Assembly: GCA_051295955.1 (NCBI GenBank)
Contig: JBPDWA010000005.1
Span: 1 to 64,000 of the forward strand
Direction of reading: 5' to 3'
DNA from: Enterococcus faecalis_A
GTDB lineage: Bacteria; Bacillota; Bacilli; Lactobacillales; Enterococcaceae
Length of the DNA: 64,000 nt
The notes beneath the pieces were generated by a model. That model made no database searches. It saw only the letters and a list, made by a program, of their open reading frames with translations, and had not been told where the DNA came from. This document shows, piece by piece, positions 62,181 to 64,000 of the stretch (its first letter is position 1; each line of letters starts with the position of its first letter). Position numbers and translations under genes: made by a program.

Positions 62181-62765
62181 ATGAAAATAGAATTTAGCAT
62201 ACTTTCTACAAAAAAAGATTGGCTAGCTTTTAAAAAAATATATGATCATTTTACGTATCGCAAAAAACGATATTTACAAGTCTTTCTACTACTGGTACTT
62301 TTCTTGATTTTAGTTAGTCTAGCATTTTATTTAAACAGGTTTATTTTGCAATATAACGAGCATTTAAGTTCACGTTTAATTTGGCAAATTGCCAGAAAAA
62401 ATTTATTTTTTATTTCTTTTTTCATCACTTGTTTGATTTTATTTATACGATTATTATATCGCTACTCCTTCAGTTTAAAAAAAGCTAGGAAAGCATCGAC
62501 TGATCATCCCTTGAATCGATATCTACTTGAAAAACAAATGTTTTCTATTGATCCTGATAGTATACGCATCAAAACTGAAACCAGCGATACCACCTTTGCT
62601 TGGCGGCATGTAGTAAAAGTTGTAGAAACTCAAGATTATTTAGCTCTTTTTTTTAATTTGCTCGATTATCGCTTATTGCCTAAACACCAACTAAATCCTC
62701 ATCAAATAGAAGGCCTCCATCAGTTATTGAAAACCTACTTTCGTGGTGAGAGCTTCTATTTATGA
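62181..62765 (+). CDS. YcxB-like membrane protein
   Basis: The 194-residue product has two membrane helices (about 33-54 and 72-95) between a short N-terminal part and a C-terminal domain that begins MFSIDPDSIRIKTETSDTTF and goes on with WRHVVKVVETQDYLALFFN. This pattern suits the YcxB-like C-terminal domain found in many Firmicutes; its function is unknown. AAGGAGGAG precedes the ATG. It is divergent from the dehydrogenase gene and convergent with the nitroreductase gene. Confidence 0.8.
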   Translation: MKIEFSILSTKKDWLAFKKIYDHFTYRKKRYLQVFLLLVLFLILVSLAFYLNRFILQYNEHLSSRLIWQIARKNLFFISFFITCLILFIRLLYRYSFSLKKARKASTDHPLNRYLLEKQMFSIDPDSIRIKTETSDTTFAWRHVVKVVETQDYLALFFNLLDYRLLPKHQLNPHQIEGLHQLLKTYFRGESFYL

Positions 62766-62810
62766 GAAATAAAAACAGCGTAGTGCTTTCCTCCTTGAAA
62801 GCGAGTAAAA

Positions 62811-62851
62811 AAGCGTGAATCCCTAGTCATTTTACTGGTTTCACGCTTTTT
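62811..62851. terminator. Bidirectional terminator
   Basis: AAGCGTGAA-CC pairs with GG-TTTCACGCTT, with A-rich sequence before and TTTTT after. It serves the convergent YcxB-like and nitroreductase genes. Confidence 0.75.
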
Positions 62852-62890
62852 GGCTACTTTTTAAGTTTTCTAGCAGCTTTCGACAATCAT

Positions 62891-63526
62891 TTATTTGAAT
62901 TCGGTGATTTTTTCCGGTGCTAGGCGTACAGATTCATAACCGGTTTCCGCTGCTTTGCCGATTGATAAAATTAACACTGGAACATAACGCTCTTTGTCCA
63001 TACCAAAGGCCTCTGCCAATTGATCTGCCTCAAAACCGCCAATTGGGTTTGTATCATAGCCATGTGCGCGAGCTACCAGCATTAACTGCATGGCTGCTAA
63101 GCTAGAATCAATTTTTACGATATCATTCATTGCTGCTTTACTTAAATTTTGATAATGAGGAAGGATTGCAGCTAGTTGTTGTTCCATCACTTCTTTTGGC
63201 ATTTTGCCTTCTTCATAGGCTTGTTGATAAATTTCTTGGCCGTATTCATAGCACGCTAAGTCCCCGAAAATTAAAATCATCGCAGCAGCCGTATCGTTTT
63301 GGCGTGTATTAAAACGAATAAGTGGTTTTAATTTTGCTTTGGCTTCTGGACTCTCTACCACAACAAAACGCCAAGGTTGCATGTTGACAGAAGAAGGTGC
63401 TAAGGTTGCTTCTTTAATCATAGTTAGCATTTCTTCGTGGCTAATTTGATAGTTTTCGTCGTATACTCGGATTGATTTTCTGCCAAAGACGATTTCGGAA
63501 AAATCATTGCTTTGTTTTACAGTCAT
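62891..63526 (-). CDS. Nitroreductase family protein
   Basis: The 211-residue FMN enzyme opens with the family motif RKSIRVYDENYQIS, followed by EATLAPSSVNMQPWRFVVV (FMN phosphate region) and MQLMLVARAHGYDTNPIGGF. The substrate is unknown; relatives reduce nitro compounds, quinones or act as flavin reductases. It lies 17 bases downstream of a MarR gene in the same direction, so MarR probably controls it. Confidence 0.92.
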   Translation of the reverse strand: MTVKQSNDFSEIVFGRKSIRVYDENYQISHEEMLTMIKEATLAPSSVNMQPWRFVVVESPEAKAKLKPLIRFNTRQNDTAAAMILIFGDLACYEYGQEIYQQAYEEGKMPKEVMEQQLAAILPHYQNLSKAAMNDIVKIDSSLAAMQLMLVARAHGYDTNPIGGFEADQLAEAFGMDKERYVPVLILSIGKAAETGYESVRLAPEKITEFK

Positions 63527-63543
63527 TGCTGAAACCTCTTTCT

Positions 63544-63960
63544 TTACTCTATATTTTTTTCAAGTTTTATTAACAGTTGTTGTAATTGTTGACAATCTTC
63601 CTGAGTGAAGTCCGGCTGAATAATTTGAGTCAATGTATTATGATTGTATTCACAGCCTTTTAAAGCTTTATTCGCTTTTTCTGTTAGATGAACAAAAATT
63701 TCTCGATTGTTCGCCGGATTTCGCCGACGAGTAACATAGTCTTTCTCTTCTAAAATTTTTAAATGCCGTGTAACAGCACCTTGATCAATCTGTAATTGTT
63801 CTTGGATCTCCGTTTGCAAACAAGGCTGATGCTTTTTCAAAAACAGCATCAACTCATACCTAGTCACACTAAGTCCTGTCTTCGTTTCGAATAATTTAGT
63901 AATTTTCTGATCAATTAGCTTAATGGCATAAAACAATTGGCTGATTTTTTGGACTGACAT
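63544..63960 (-). CDS. MarR-family regulator
   Basis: The 138-residue product is a winged-helix MarR protein: TRYELMLFLKKHQPCLQTEIQEQL, then DQGAVTRHLKILEEKDYVTRRRNPANNRE with the recognition helix and wing. GAGAGGAGG precedes the ATG. A small palindrome GTTGAT-GC-GTCAAC-like segment around 63975-63990 lies just upstream and could be its operator. It forms one unit with the nitroreductase gene. Confidence 0.92.
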   Translation of the reverse strand: MSVQKISQLFYAIKLIDQKITKLFETKTGLSVTRYELMLFLKKHQPCLQTEIQEQLQIDQGAVTRHLKILEEKDYVTRRRNPANNREIFVHLTEKANKALKGCEYNHNTLTQIIQPDFTQEDCQQLQQLLIKLEKNIE

Positions 63961-64000
63961 TCTGTCCTCCTCTCATGGTTGACGCATCAACTATTGATTA

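Overview
The window reads like a chromosome segment of a low-GC Lactobacillales bacterium, most probably Enterococcus or a close relative (inference). Supporting signs are a WxL-domain surface protein operon with its DUF916/DUF3324 partner, a class Ib nrdHIEF operon, a tyrosine T-box ahead of tyrS, TTG/GTG starts behind strong AGGAGG sites, and a tandem rrn-type promoter region pointing off the left edge. Nearly every gene is complete. Five genes are visibly broken: a MalY/PatB aminotransferase, an SRPBCC protein, its MarR partner, a phage holin, and possibly the sorting signal of a surface protein.

Layout. 1-460: leftward rrn-type promoters. 0.5-13 kb: housekeeping genes (S1-domain regulator, cyclophilin, ferredoxin-NADP reductase, PgpA, NhaC antiporter, tyrS with T-box, cardiolipin synthase) plus a candidate structured RNA near 5.5-5.8 kb. 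13.2-19.3 kb: four-gene WxL surface operon. 19.6-21.8 kb: divergent LytTR response regulator and AgrC-like kinase. 21.8-24.7 kb: acetyltransferase, esterase and a decayed SRPBCC/MarR operon. 25.2-29.4 kb: prophage remnant with lysis genes, a late regulator, a repressor and an ImmA-like peptidase. 29.9 kb: tRNA-Lys. 30.2-33.1 kb: feoA-feoB-Cys-rich protein with a Fur-like box. 33.3-37.2 kb: nrdHIEF with paired NrdR-like boxes. 37.2-46.0 kb: nitrite reduction island (hemC, hemD, cobA, nirBD, sirC, sirB, nreABC). 46-55 kb: permease, MgtC, nagB, LCP protein, dapF, sodA, DUF1189 protein and a 2-hydroxyacid dehydrogenase. 59.7-64 kb: oxidoreductases, a YcxB-like protein, a nitroreductase and MarR.

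The most interesting region is 55.6-58.9 kb. A tyrosine recombinase gene is enclosed by perfect 28-bp inverted repeats. Each repeat looks like a recombinase crossover site, with two 10-11 bp arms around an asymmetric 7-bp spacer. A near-consensus promoter lies inside the segment and points outward. To the right it runs into a terminator placed before an orphan LytTR regulator. If the segment flips, the same promoter would drive an orphan winged-helix regulator that has no visible promoter of its own. This looks like a self-contained invertible promoter switch (inference). The LytTR regulator here is a paralogue of the one beside the WxL operon, so the switch might feed into surface protein expression.

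The nitrite island is coherent. HemC, HemD, CobA, SirC and SirB run from porphobilinogen to siroheme, NirBD uses siroheme to reduce nitrite to ammonia, and NreABC would induce it under low oxygen and nitrate. A 21-bp palindrome upstream of nirB fits an NreC operator. Three copies of a dispersed repeat sit between convergent gene pairs and probably act as bidirectional terminators.
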